Under the pieces are notes generated by a model, which saw only the letters and a list, made by a program, of their open reading frames with translations, was not told the origin of the DNA and made no database searches. Both the position numbers and the translations under genes were made by a program. From contig CAYILR010000013.1 in NCBI GenBank assembly GCA_964364175.1, positions 1 through 64,000 on the forward strand: a DNA stretch of 64,000 bases, written 5' to 3'. Origin of the DNA: CAYILR01 sp964364175 (GTDB taxonomy: Bacteria > Bdellovibrionota > UBA1018). This document shows positions 1 through 8,642 of the stretch, piece by piece; position 1 is the first letter of the stretch; every line of letters starts with the position of its first letter.

Positions 1-15
1 TTTTAGGTGCACCGC

Positions 16-45
16 TTCAGCCACTGCTCGCATAATCAGGCTGAA
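16..45. other. imperfect-context inverted repeat before the first gene
   Basis: TTCAGCC (16-22) and GGCTGAA (39-45) are exact reverse complements separated by 16 nt. It could be the terminator of an upstream gene outside the window or part of the leader of the small secreted protein starting at 68. There is no T-run, so a terminator role is not clear. Confidence 0.3.
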
Positions 46-67
46 CAGTTACAAAGGGAGATTGAAA

Positions 68-292
68 ATGAACGGAAAAAAATCGGTAATTTTAGCATTG
101 GTTTTGGGATTAACAGCTGGATCGCAGGCGGTTTGGGCCTGCTCTAAGGACTGTGATCACAAGGATGAAAAACACGCTGATTGTAAGGGGAAAAAGTGTA
201 AAAAGTGCAAAAAGGGCGAGTGTGAACACCACAAAAAAGTCAAAGAAAAGGCTGACGCTCCTGCGGATCAAAAAGACCCAAAAGCTGAGTAG
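68..292 (+). CDS. small secreted Cys/His/Lys-rich protein
   Basis: A 74-residue protein. I chose ATG 68 over an in-frame TTG at 62 because GGGAG ends 7 nt upstream of the ATG. Residues 1-24 form a signal peptide (KK, hydrophobic core, AVWA) and the mature part probably begins at C25. The mature region is almost only Lys, Cys, His, Asp and Glu, with CSKDC, KCKKCKKGEC and EHH clusters typical of metal-binding peptides. I recognise no family. Metal binding or buffering in the periplasm is inference. The stop lies one base from the convergent end of the desaturase gene, leaving no room for a separate terminator. Confidence 0.75.
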   Translation: MNGKKSVILALVLGLTAGSQAVWACSKDCDHKDEKHADCKGKKCKKCKKGECEHHKKVKEKADAPADQKDPKAE

Positions 293-293
293 G

Positions 294-1187
294 TCAGGCA
301 GGGCGCTTGTTTAAAAGTTGATTGTTTGAGTTCGCTATTGCTGGGCGTTCCAGCGCAATATTGTTCTGACGGGAGATCAGCCGTGCCTCCAAATTTTTCA
401 AAGGGGGGCTGCGAAGATTTTTTACCACCCCAACCCTGGATAAAAGGGTCAGAATTGTATAGCTGATGTCGATTTCCCACCAAAAGAACCCTTGGCGCGC
501 ACTGCTCATGTAGGTGTGGTGATTATTGTGCCAGCCCTCGCCCAGAGTGAGGAGTGAGAGCCAAAAGTTATTTTTGCTGGTATCCGACGTCACATACCTC
601 TGGCTTCCGAAAACATGCGAGAGCGAATTGATGGTGAATGTTCCGTGCCAGAGCAGGGTCGTGCTGAGGAAAAATCCCCAAAACAACCCTGGCATTCCCC
701 AGGCCAAGTACATTCCCAATGCGTACAAAAATTGTGGAATGAAATAATACCGGTTCAGCCATCGGAGTTCTGGGTAACGCTCGAAATCTTTGATCAGAGT
801 CCATTGGGTGGGCTCGTGTTCGGTCGCCATGATCCAACCCATGTGTGACCACCAGAACCCGTGTTGCAGAGGGGAATGGATATCGTTCGGTTGATCGGAG
901 TATTTGTGGTGGTGGCGGTGATTGGCTGCCCACCAGAGGACGCCTTTTTGAACTGAGGTGGTTCCCAAGAGTGCCATGAAGAATTGTGAAATGCGGTTCA
1001 TTTCATAACTTCTGTGTGAAAAATATCGGTGATATCCTGCCGTGATGGCAAACATGCGCAGGTAGTAGCTGCCTACGCAAAGAGCAACCCATTTCCAGTC
1101 AAATGGAAAAAAGAAAACTCCGAGCGCCAAAAAATGGACTATGAGAAAGGGTAAACTCTTCAACCAGCTGATTTTTCGGATGGGCAT
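294..1187 (-). CDS. membrane fatty-acid (acyl-CoA type) desaturase
   Basis: A 297-residue integral membrane di-iron desaturase of the stearoyl-CoA delta-9 family, which introduces a cis double bond into saturated acyl chains. The three histidine boxes are visible in the right order and spacing: HRYFSH at residues 53-58, HRHHH at 90-94 and HNNHH at 220-224. Hydrophobic segments around residues 11-50 and 147-190 match the usual two membrane hairpins. Length is normal for bacterial members. The C-terminal 40 residues are polar and unlike the family core. It is transcribed divergently from the MFS gene at 1316. Confidence 0.93.
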   Translation of the reverse strand: MPIRKISWLKSLPFLIVHFLALGVFFFPFDWKWVALCVGSYYLRMFAITAGYHRYFSHRSYEMNRISQFFMALLGTTSVQKGVLWWAANHRHHHKYSDQPNDIHSPLQHGFWWSHMGWIMATEHEPTQWTLIKDFERYPELRWLNRYYFIPQFLYALGMYLAWGMPGLFWGFFLSTTLLWHGTFTINSLSHVFGSQRYVTSDTSKNNFWLSLLTLGEGWHNNHHTYMSSARQGFFWWEIDISYTILTLLSRVGVVKNLRSPPLKNLEARLISRQNNIALERPAIANSNNQLLNKRPA

Positions 1188-1315
1188 GCTGTTCCTTCCC
1201 TGCGCCTCCAGCTCCGGGACGGTGCTTATGCACCGACGGATCCTCGGCTCGTGCCTCGTATTATCGGCTAATTTTGTGCATCTCGATGTAAAACTATTGT
1301 AAATTTAAAACACCG
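1188..1315. promoter_or_regulatory. divergent promoter region with small hairpin
   Basis: The 128-bp gap between the divergent desaturase and MFS genes must hold both promoters. It contains CGGTGC-ttat-GCACCG (1220-1235), a 6-bp perfect stem with a 4-nt loop, which could be an operator. No convincing -35/-10 pair stands out, and the MFS start has no clear Shine-Dalgarno. Confidence 0.35.
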
Positions 1316-2542
1316 ATGAACCCCCAATCCAGAGTGCCGTTGGCCTTTACCCCTTACCAAAAATTTGTTGTCGCGCTTTTGGCATTTCTTCAGTTCACGA
1401 TCATTTTGGACTTTATGATCCTTTCTCCGTTGGGTGCAATCTTGATTCCACAATTGAATATCACGCCTGTGCAGTTCGGTGCGGTAGTGTCGGCCTATGC
1501 TTTTAGTGCAGGATTGTCCGGATTGATCGCCGCTGGATTTGCGGATCGATTTGATCGCAAGAAGATGCTTTTGTTCTTTTACACAGGATTTGTTGTAGCG
1601 ACCCTGTTTTGCGGGATTGCGCCTAATTATGAGTTATTGCTGGTGGCTCGAATGATGACAGGAATCTTTGGGGGAGTCATTGGTTCGATCGTGATGGCTA
1701 TTACCACTGATCTGTTTCCTTTCAACATGCGTGGTCGTGTGATGGGTGTGGTGATGACGGCATTTGCTGCCAGCCAAGTTTTGGGAATTCCTGTGGGATT
1801 GGTTCTGGCCAACGCTTGGGGATGGCATGCCCCTTTCTTGATGATTGTCGGAGTGAGCTCGGCCGTGGGTGTGGCGATTGTTTTGTTCCTGAAGCCGATC
1901 AACGAGCATCTTCAGAAAAAATCCGAGCGCAGTCCGTTCCGGCATTTGTTGAAAACTGTGACGACTCCTCGCTACGTTCAGGGTTACACAGCAACGATGT
2001 TGTTGAGCACGGGTGGGTTCATGCTGATGCCGTTCAGCAGTGCCTTCATGGTGCATAACGTGCAGATCTCGATTGAGAAGCTTCCTATCATCTATGCAGT
2101 CACAGGCGTGTTTTCGATCTTCATGGGACCGCTGATCGGCCGAATGTGTGATCGCTTGGGTAAATTCAAAGTTTTCGCTTTTGGATGTTTTTGGACGATT
2201 TTGATGGTGACGTTCTATACCCATCTGGGACCCACCTCGATTCCAGTCGTGATTTTCATCAACGTTCTTTTGTTTCTGGGAATCACTTCGAGAATGATTT
2301 CGTCCTCAGCGCTGATGTCAGCGGTTCCTAAGCCCGAAGATCGCGGGGCATACATGGCAGTCAGTAATTCGCTCCAGCAAATTTCCGGAGGGGTTTCGGC
2401 CGCGGTTGCGGGTTTGATTGTGTTCCGAGCCACAGATGGGCATTTGGAGCATTTTGACCGCATTGGTTATGTGGTGACGATGACCACGTTAATTACTATG
2501 GTTTTGATGTATTTCATCGATCGACGTATTCAAAAAGATTAG
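1316..2542 (+). CDS. MFS transporter, drug:H+ antiporter type
   Basis: A 408-residue protein with about 12 hydrophobic segments, of normal MFS length. The loop 2-3 motif appears as GFADRFDRKKML near residues 79-90, and the repeat at the start of the second half as GRMCDRLGK. The first helix (FLQFTIILDFMILSPLG) resembles the DHA1 branch (AraJ/Bcr-like efflux proteins). Exporter activity is inferred from the family; the substrate cannot be told. The next gene starts 14 nt downstream on the same strand, so it may be cotranscribed with the K+ channel. Confidence 0.85.
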   Translation: MNPQSRVPLAFTPYQKFVVALLAFLQFTIILDFMILSPLGAILIPQLNITPVQFGAVVSAYAFSAGLSGLIAAGFADRFDRKKMLLFFYTGFVVATLFCGIAPNYELLLVARMMTGIFGGVIGSIVMAITTDLFPFNMRGRVMGVVMTAFAASQVLGIPVGLVLANAWGWHAPFLMIVGVSSAVGVAIVLFLKPINEHLQKKSERSPFRHLLKTVTTPRYVQGYTATMLLSTGGFMLMPFSSAFMVHNVQISIEKLPIIYAVTGVFSIFMGPLIGRMCDRLGKFKVFAFGCFWTILMVTFYTHLGPTSIPVVIFINVLLFLGITSRMISSSALMSAVPKPEDRGAYMAVSNSLQQISGGVSAAVAGLIVFRATDGHLEHFDRIGYVVTMTTLITMVLMYFIDRRIQKD

Positions 2543-2556
2543 CATCCTGCCGATCA

Positions 2557-3756
2557 GTGAATGAAATGCTTCGCTTATGGTGGGATAAATTGCGCAGTCG
2601 TGCCCTGGCTAGCTCCCTGGTGTATCTATTGATCGTATGGGTAGCCATTGCATGGGTTGTCTTTAAGCTCGAAAAGGGTCAAGAAGGCGCCAACATCCAG
2701 TCATTTTGGGATGGAATTTGGTGGGGGATCGTCACTTTTTTAACGGTTGGCTACGGTGACCGCTATCCCATCACTCCCAGTGGACGTCTTTGGGCCATGC
2801 TCTTGATGGTTTCGGGTGCGGTGACGATGTCGATTTTGACCGCTAAAATTTCGTCTTATTTCTTAGAAAAAGTCTTGGAAGGGAAACTCTCTGTGGATCC
2901 AAAAAAACTGAATGATCATATTATCATTTGTGGCTGGAAAGAGGAGATGCATGAGATTCTCTTCAATATTCTCAATTTCAATCCAGGGCTAAAGACGGAG
3001 CAAATCGTCGTCATTGCGAATCTTAAGGCTGATATTGTGGAGTCGCTCTGTTCGCATCCCAAACTACAAGGAATGCATGTGCTGGTGGGCAACTACTTTG
3101 AGGAAGTGAATTTGCGCCGGGCAGCTCCCGAGCGAGCAAGAAAAGTAGTGATTCTAGGTGACCGAACTCCGCTGCCCAACGGTCAAATGGCAAGTGTTGT
3201 CGAGGTGGATTCTCGAACAGTGATGACTGCGATGACCTTGTCGCATATCGCGCGTGGAACGTCTGTGGTGGCCGAAGTCATGGACAAAAAAATGGACCAG
3301 TACCTGAAAATGGCATCAGTCAGCGATATTCTCTATGTTCGAGAATACAGCCGATTTTTGCTGGGAAACGCATCAGGCGGGACTGGGGTTTCGAATATTA
3401 TCTTTGATTTGCTGGATCCCAGTACGCCAACTATGATTACGACTCAGTCTATTCCCGAAGCCTTTCACGGGAAAAAATTCGATGAGTATAAAAAAGAATT
3501 GGAGTCCCATGCTCATACTGCGACAGTTTTGATTGGGATCCTGGAAAACACCGGCAATATGCATACGATCAAAGAAGCTGCGCTCAAGCAGGCCCAAAAA
3601 ACGCCGGACGTCCAGAAGCTGGTCGAAAACCTCAAAAATGTTAAACAATTGCGATGCAATAATCCTATTTTTAATCCACCTAAAGACTATCTGATTCCAG
3701 ATGGTTCATTGGCGATCGTAGTCATTACTCGCGAGCACAGGGAGAAATCGGCGTGA
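2557..3756 (+). CDS. two-TM potassium channel with C-terminal RCK/TrkA-N-like domain
   Basis: A 399-residue protein with TM1 at about residues 17-36, pore helix and selectivity filter TVGYGD at 63-68, and TM2 at about 75-98. A cytoplasmic region begins HIIICGWKEE, a Rossmann-like start as in RCK/TrkA-N domains. The TVGYGD filter is diagnostic of K+ selectivity. Start is GTG 2557; an in-frame ATG at 2566 is possible. The stop overlaps the GTG of the next gene (GTGA), a cyclic-nucleotide-binding protein, suggesting that the ligand sensor is supplied as a separate subunit. RCK ligand is unknown. Confidence 0.9.
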   Translation: MNEMLRLWWDKLRSRALASSLVYLLIVWVAIAWVVFKLEKGQEGANIQSFWDGIWWGIVTFLTVGYGDRYPITPSGRLWAMLLMVSGAVTMSILTAKISSYFLEKVLEGKLSVDPKKLNDHIIICGWKEEMHEILFNILNFNPGLKTEQIVVIANLKADIVESLCSHPKLQGMHVLVGNYFEEVNLRRAAPERARKVVILGDRTPLPNGQMASVVEVDSRTVMTAMTLSHIARGTSVVAEVMDKKMDQYLKMASVSDILYVREYSRFLLGNASGGTGVSNIIFDLLDPSTPTMITTQSIPEAFHGKKFDEYKKELESHAHTATVLIGILENTGNMHTIKEAALKQAQKTPDVQKLVENLKNVKQLRCNNPIFNPPKDYLIPDGSLAIVVITREHREKSA

Positions 3757-4241
3757 ATCGGGTCGAACATCTCAAGAAGGTGAACCTCTTCCAGGATCTT
3801 GTGAATCATCCGGTCGCTTTAGAGTCGATAGCCCAAGTGATGGACGAAAAAATATTCAAAAAAGGTGTCAACATCATCACTGAGGGCGAGGCGGGATCCG
3901 AATTTTTTATTTTGATTCAGGGAGCAGCCAGTGTTTTCAAGAAAACAGCGGAGGGTGATCCCTACAAAGTAGCGATTATGAATGGAGATCAGCATCCTTT
4001 TTTTGGTGAAGGGGCACTGCTGGATTCGGATGCGCGCTCAGCGACCATTCGAGCGGAGGATGAGTGCCATTGCTTGGTACTTTCTCGCGAGCATTTTGAC
4101 CAGATTGGCATTCAGCATCCGGATTGGTGTCTGCCTGTGATGCGACGGATTTCTCGTGTGGTGATGGGTCGATTTAAGAAGGCTAATCACGATCTTCTTA
4201 TGCTGTATCACGCGCTCGTTTCTGAGATCCGAGGAGGATGA
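3753..4241 (+). CDS. cyclic-nucleotide-binding domain protein, partner of the K+ channel
   Basis: A 162-residue single-domain protein. Residues about 10-130 form a CNBD with the phosphate-binding cassette FFGEGALLDSDARSATI, in which Glu and Arg match the usual cNMP contacts. It has no HTH domain, so it is not a CRP-type regulator. Start GTG 3753 overlaps the channel stop by 4 bases, implying translational coupling and joint function; gating of the channel by cNMP is inference. Its last 44 bp overlap the convergent end of the MFS gene on the other strand. Confidence 0.85.
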   Translation: MNRVEHLKKVNLFQDLVNHPVALESIAQVMDEKIFKKGVNIITEGEAGSEFFILIQGAASVFKKTAEGDPYKVAIMNGDQHPFFGEGALLDSDARSATIRAEDECHCLVLSREHFDQIGIQHPDWCLPVMRRISRVVMGRFKKANHDLLMLYHALVSEIRGG

Positions 4242-5397
4242 AAAGAAGTCCTCCAGCGATGGCAGCTGCGATCCAATAAGGCAGTGCTGCATTCCAAGCA
4301 AAAACCCACAAGCCCACGAAAGGCCCAAAGGCTCGAGCCAAGCTAGCAAATCCTTGAGAGAGCCCCATCGTACTGCCCTGGCGGCTGGCATCGGCGTTTT
4401 TGGAAATCATTGCTGAAAGGCAGGGATTGAGGAGTGCTGATCCCAGGCCGAGCGGGATCAGAAACAAGTAGGTCATGCCATAGCTGGGGGACAGGGGGAG
4501 TGCCAGCAAGGAGACTGCATTCAGCGCAAGTCCCACGATCATCAGTCGATTTTCGCCCCAACGAGGAACCAGCTTGCGGATCATCCCTCCTTGAATGACC
4601 GCTCCGAGCAATCCAGCGCTCATGAGAAGTAGCCCGGTTTTCATCGCGGCTTCTTGAACTTCAAAGTTAAAAAGGCTCTGCACCAGGAGCGCGAAGGTCT
4701 GCTCCATCATCGAGAAGGCGAAGGTCCATGCGAAGAATGAGAAAATAAACAAAACGAGTGTAGGGCGTTCCTGGATCATCTGGCGCCACTCGGGCAGTGA
4801 AGGGAGGCGGTTTCTCAGCTTGAGGACTTGGGCTCGGTTCTCGTTGGACAAAGATTCAGGCAGCCGAACGATGGCCAAAAGAAAATTAAGCCCGCAAATC
4901 GCTGCGGCGATCAGGCCAGGCGCCCCTAACCCTAGTTTTGCCGAAGCGATTCCGCCCAAGGGGGGGCCCAGTGTAAACCCAATCCCAAAGGCGGCTCCCA
5001 GCAATCCCATTCCGCGAGCCCGATCAGCAGGCGTGGTTACGTCAGCGATGTAGGCTTGAGCGGCAGAGATATTAGCAGCAAAAATTCCCGCAAAAATCCG
5101 TGTAGTCAGCAGTACCGCGAAGCTGTTTGCCAAACCAAATCCCAGGTAGGCAAGCGTCGAACCCGCAAGCGACACCAGCAAAATCGGGCGGCGTCCGTAG
5201 CGATCCGAAAGTCCGCCCCAGATCGGTGCGAAGAAAAACTGCATGAGCGAGTAACTGGCTCCGAGAATGCCCAGTTCAAGTGCCGAAGCTCCAAAGTGTT
5301 TGCCGTAAACGCTGACCAGAGGAATCACCATCCCAAAACCAACCAGGTCGATGAGGACGGTCGTAAATAAGACAATTAAGGGAGATTTTTTTGCCAT
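4198..5397 (-). CDS. MFS transporter, TetA-like drug efflux type
   Basis: A 399-residue, 12-helix MFS protein. The N-terminus (VLIDLVGFGMVIPLVSVY) and the loop 2-3 motif GGLSDRYGRRPIL are typical of the TetA/multidrug DHA1 group. ATG 5397 is preferred because it overlaps the upstream stop as TAATG; an in-frame ATG lies 63 bases upstream but would extend into the upstream gene. The substrate is not predictable. It is the second gene of a minus-strand pair with the secreted protein at 5397-6206. Confidence 0.88.
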   Translation of the reverse strand: MAKKSPLIVLFTTVLIDLVGFGMVIPLVSVYGKHFGASALELGILGASYSLMQFFFAPIWGGLSDRYGRRPILLVSLAGSTLAYLGFGLANSFAVLLTTRIFAGIFAANISAAQAYIADVTTPADRARGMGLLGAAFGIGFTLGPPLGGIASAKLGLGAPGLIAAAICGLNFLLAIVRLPESLSNENRAQVLKLRNRLPSLPEWRQMIQERPTLVLFIFSFFAWTFAFSMMEQTFALLVQSLFNFEVQEAAMKTGLLLMSAGLLGAVIQGGMIRKLVPRWGENRLMIVGLALNAVSLLALPLSPSYGMTYLFLIPLGLGSALLNPCLSAMISKNADASRQGSTMGLSQGFASLARAFGPFVGLWVFAWNAALPYWIAAAIAGGLLFILLGSQKRARDTA

Positions 5398-6206
5398 TAG
5401 TTCCTGGGGAACTGCGTGTAAATCACCATACAGACATCTTGGGGATTCCAGTAATTCCATCCCTTGCGATCAAATGTTTTACCATTGACGCGGAAAGTAT
5501 GAATTTTGCTGAGGTCGTATTGAACTTTATCGAAGTAATCCAGGCACTGATTCCGGATTTCAATTGCGCTATTTCCTGTGAAGCGAAAAGGCAAGGTCAT
5601 CATCCAACCTGCAACTTCGCCACGAGCGGTGAGTTTTGCGCCCGAGTTACGTGCGGTGTAAAAAAGAATGGCCCGTAGTGTATCCCCCGAAAATCCACCT
5701 GAGATGACCGACGAATAAGGCACTCCCTGAATAACAATGTGATTGACCTCAACGGAACTGACCAAAGATGGAATGACAGCATCCAAAACTGCACGAAGGT
5801 CGGTGGATGAATGGGGGTAGATCGTGAATGGAAAGTCTTCGATTGTGCCTAAACTCAGCGGAGATATCGATGAGCTAATGGAATCGTTTCGAGCATTCAG
5901 TGTTACGGCCGCGCAAGTGGTCTCCGGGATCCAATGGCCAAAGGTCTTGGTGATTTCGCGACCGTTGATGGTGATTTTGTCCACGAAGTTAGCGACACGC
6001 GAGACAATCGCGAAGTCCATGCAATCTTTGTAAACTTCGAGGAGGCTGTTGCCCTGAAATCGCACCGGAGTGCTATTCAATTGTCCTTCGAAATAGAAAA
6101 AATCGAGTTTACTTCGAGCTGAATCAGCGGGGGCAGCTAAAGCTGAAACGCCGACTGAAATACTGAGAATAGGAAGAGCGACACACCTAAAAAAACTTTT
6201 CATCAT
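5397..6206 (-). CDS. secreted protein with two copies of a novel domain
   Basis: A 269-residue protein starting at ATG 6206, 8 nt after a GAGGG ribosome site. A signal peptide (CVALPILSISVGVSALA) is clear. The mature protein contains two similar halves. Copy 1 has PVRFQGNSLLEVYKDCMDF then ITINGREITKTFGHW and TTCAAVTLN. Copy 2 has PFRFTGNSAIEIRNQCLDYF then FRVNGKTFDRKGWNYW and DVCMVIY. Both share an RFxGNS motif, two cysteines and a W, so each half probably has one disulfide. No known family is recognised. Coupled by TAATG to the downstream MFS gene. Confidence 0.75.
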   Translation of the reverse strand: MMKSFFRCVALPILSISVGVSALAAPADSARSKLDFFYFEGQLNSTPVRFQGNSLLEVYKDCMDFAIVSRVANFVDKITINGREITKTFGHWIPETTCAAVTLNARNDSISSSISPLSLGTIEDFPFTIYPHSSTDLRAVLDAVIPSLVSSVEVNHIVIQGVPYSSVISGGFSGDTLRAILFYTARNSGAKLTARGEVAGWMMTLPFRFTGNSAIEIRNQCLDYFDKVQYDLSKIHTFRVNGKTFDRKGWNYWNPQDVCMVIYTQFPRN

Positions 6207-6224
6207 ACAAATTTCCCTCAACAA

Positions 6225-6440
6225 CTTCTTGAAGCCCCGGCATCATTACCTGAAAAACGGTGACAAAACAACACCATGCATGAAAATTTTGTCATTCAAA
6301 GGTTCCTTGAAAAAGAGTTTTGAGCTAATGAGGTTTAAACGGGTGGGAGAAGGTTGATTTTTAGTTGGCGCGCATCTTGCGTAGCCCGAAGATGGCAGTT
6401 GAAAATCATATTCGTTACTAGAGAGAGAGAAGAGAAAAAA
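6225..6440. other. intergenic region between divergent genes
   Basis: About 215 bp between the divergent secreted-protein and outer-membrane-protein genes. It contains the sigma-54-type promoter at 6366-6380 and the purine-rich leader of the gene at 6441. I see no further gene. Confidence 0.5.
6366..6380 (+). promoter_or_regulatory. sigma-54 (-24/-12) promoter
   Basis: TGGCGCGCATCTTGC matches the sigma-54 consensus TGGCACG-N4-TTGC at all conserved positions except one (A to G). GG and GC are separated by exactly 10 nt. It lies in the intergenic region 61 bp before the ATG at 6441, giving a leader of about 50 nt. An activator of the NtrC class would be required; none is encoded here. Confidence 0.8.
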
Positions 6441-7424
6441 ATGAGTCATAGGAATCAGGGATATTGGCGTTGGGCTTTGTTAGGGATGATGGTTTTTCTG
6501 GTCGGCTCATCCGCCAGTTGGGCTGCAACAGGGGGGCAGGGAGGCGAAGAAGTCGTCGATACGACCAGTACCTGGGGAACGGTCAAAAGATATGTGGGGG
6601 CTAACTACAACGTTTTTTTTGCGGGGCCTGGACTTCCGAACGGGGATTACAAGAATAGTTTTACACACACACCAGGTATGAATGGGATGCCCAGCGATAC
6701 CGGCTGGAATTTTTTCGGTTTGGCCTCCTTAAGACTAAAAGTTACACCTAAGTTTGGTTTCGATCTTCAGGGTCGAGGTCAGGCAGTGGTGACCAATGTC
6801 GCTTTTTCTAGACCGCCGGATTGGCTTCGGTTTCAGGGCCTGAGATGGGGAACTTTTGCTAATTTTCTCAAGGGAGAAACTTGGAGTTTCACTGGTGCTT
6901 TGAATACTGAACTCCCACTGGGACCTTTGATGGGTCAGATGGCCAAACAAAGAACCCAGCTTTTTAACCCAGGGTTGTTTTCATTCTTTGATTGGACTCC
7001 TAAGGACAGTAAGTGGTCAGTTTTTGCGATGGTCACTCCTCGATACTGGATTTACCGAGACATCGACGCGATGGCGGTTCAGGACGAAGTGAGCGGTGGC
7101 TTGGGCAATAAAATTCATTGGACCTTCCAAGTCAATCCTTCGATCAACTACGCGGTCAACAGCAAGACAGGTGTTCGTCTAGGGATCACTCCTGCAGTGA
7201 CCAAGTATGTGGGATTGCCAAGCCCTGTTCGAGATTACATGCCTGTGGAAACTGGCGTGACTTACGACATCAACGAGCAGTTCAGTGTTTATCCGTACAT
7301 TTATTTTTCAACACCTTTGGATAATAAATTACGTGCCCAACAAGCTGAAGCGGCGGGTGGAAAGGTGCTGCCTTGGCAGGATTCGCTCTCGTTCAATATC
7401 TGGCTGAGTGGAAAGCTATTTTAG
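6441..7424 (+). CDS. predicted outer-membrane beta-barrel protein
   Basis: A 327-residue protein. ATG 6441 is chosen because AGAGAGAAGAG precedes it and it gives a clean signal peptide (WALLGMMVFLVGSSASWAA). The mature chain has amphipathic stretches rich in aromatic and polar residues and ends in Phe (SFNIWLSGKLF), the usual BAM signal of outer-membrane barrels. The repeated pattern of alternating strands (TGVRLGITPAV, TGVTYDINEQFSVYPYIYF) fits a barrel. No specific family is recognised. Driven by the sigma-54-type promoter at 6366. Its 3' end overlaps the convergent metalloprotease gene by 9 bp. Confidence 0.7.
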   Translation: MSHRNQGYWRWALLGMMVFLVGSSASWAATGGQGGEEVVDTTSTWGTVKRYVGANYNVFFAGPGLPNGDYKNSFTHTPGMNGMPSDTGWNFFGLASLRLKVTPKFGFDLQGRGQAVVTNVAFSRPPDWLRFQGLRWGTFANFLKGETWSFTGALNTELPLGPLMGQMAKQRTQLFNPGLFSFFDWTPKDSKWSVFAMVTPRYWIYRDIDAMAVQDEVSGGLGNKIHWTFQVNPSINYAVNSKTGVRLGITPAVTKYVGLPSPVRDYMPVETGVTYDINEQFSVYPYIYFSTPLDNKLRAQQAEAAGGKVLPWQDSLSFNIWLSGKLF

Positions 7425-8642
7425 ATCAGGATCGCGGTATTCGTGGATGAAGACGGTCATGCCTGCGTTGACGGCATTTGCGGATCCGCGGGCTGCGCTC
7501 CCCGTGTTTGAGCTGACAGTTGAGAGAGCTGTGCCCATGTAGGTGTCCTGAACGAACACAGGGAATGAATACTGCCGAATTGCAAGTGTGCTGCTTCCCA
7601 CCACTTGGGTGAAGTAGAAATTATCCCGGGTCGTTGCCGAGGGTTCTGTGGGAGTGGGATAGGCCTCATGGATGGCGCTGAGCTCATCAGCGTGTGGGCT
7701 GGGGGTATCCGTGATGAAGGGGTACATGACGTAGTCTATGTTATTGGTGTGTCGAAGCCCCAAGCAGTGGCCGATTTCATGCGAAAAAACCGCCTTTTTT
7801 CGTGTTTCAGAGACGGCCATATTGTCCTGATAGGATTTTCTGATCACCAGTGTGGTATCCGCGATCGATGCAGTTCCTCCCCAGACGCGGATTTGGCAAA
7901 TACCGATCACGTTGGTTTGATAAAATGGGCAATTGCTACTGCCCTGAAGGTCCGCAGGGACCCCTGTGGCGTTGCATAGATCATCCGTGACAGTGATCCA
8001 GTTTGCGGGAATGTAACCGCCTGAGTTCATTTGTCGAGTGCTGGCGTAAGTTTGAGTGTTGAGTCCGATTTGCCAAGAATCTAGACCGAATGCTGCTCGT
8101 GTTTTGTAGGTCGCAGCGTCTCCGTAGATGCCAGGCGGATTGTCGGAGTCGGTGAAGCAAAAAAGAACGGATCGGCCATCACCGCCTGGGGTATGCCAGT
8201 AGTTTGAGAGAATGGGTTGATTTTTTCCATGATCCTCATAGACGAAACCGTTGAGAATTTTTGTGTGTGAACTGATTTCGATGGTCTGGTAACAGCTTGA
8301 GTTCGGCGAAGCAAGGTTGGTACATGATTTTGAGGATGTGGACACGATCTTTGTCAGTCCGCGGAGCCAGCGTTCCTCAATCTGCAGCTCTACTCCTCCA
8401 TGGGCTACGCAGTTCGCATTGAAGCCTTGAAATGCAGTATTTCCGGGTTGAATCAGATGGAATTGATAGTCATAGTCAGGCGATGTATTGAGCTCAAGAA
8501 GACCAATTGCCATCCAAAAATTACGCTCGTTTTTTTCCTTTTTCTCTTTGTTTTTTCCATTCAAGTCATTAATGGAAAAATCGTTGCAGGCCGATGCTCC
8601 CAGAATTGAAATGATGAGAGTAAAGAATTTTAGTTTTCGCAT
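7416..8642 (-). CDS. metzincin-type zinc metalloprotease lipoprotein
   Basis: A 408-residue protein. Lipobox LGASAC puts the lipidated Cys at residue 19, followed by a Lys/Glu-rich linker. HEIGHCLGLRH at residues 288-298 is the metzincin zinc site (HExxHxxGxxH), and VMYP at 305-308 is the Met-turn. Both are needed for activity and are intact. Ten or more cysteines suggest disulfides. It probably acts on the cell surface or in the periplasm as a matrixin-like protease; the substrate is unknown. Its ATG lies inside the end of the upstream gene (13-bp overlap), so the two are coupled. Confidence 0.88.
   Translation of the reverse strand: MRKLKFFTLIISILGASACNDFSINDLNGKNKEKKEKNERNFWMAIGLLELNTSPDYDYQFHLIQPGNTAFQGFNANCVAHGGVELQIEERWLRGLTKIVSTSSKSCTNLASPNSSCYQTIEISSHTKILNGFVYEDHGKNQPILSNYWHTPGGDGRSVLFCFTDSDNPPGIYGDAATYKTRAAFGLDSWQIGLNTQTYASTRQMNSGGYIPANWITVTDDLCNATGVPADLQGSSNCPFYQTNVIGICQIRVWGGTASIADTTLVIRKSYQDNMAVSETRKKAVFSHEIGHCLGLRHTNNIDYVMYPFITDTPSPHADELSAIHEAYPTPTEPSATTRDNFYFTQVVGSSTLAIRQYSFPVFVQDTYMGTALSTVSSNTGSAARGSANAVNAGMTVFIHEYRDPDLK

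Noticed and set aside
1634..2224. 196-codon His-rich minus-strand frame
   Set aside because: Antisense shadow of the MFS gene, with no start site and a composition caused by the opposite strand's codons.
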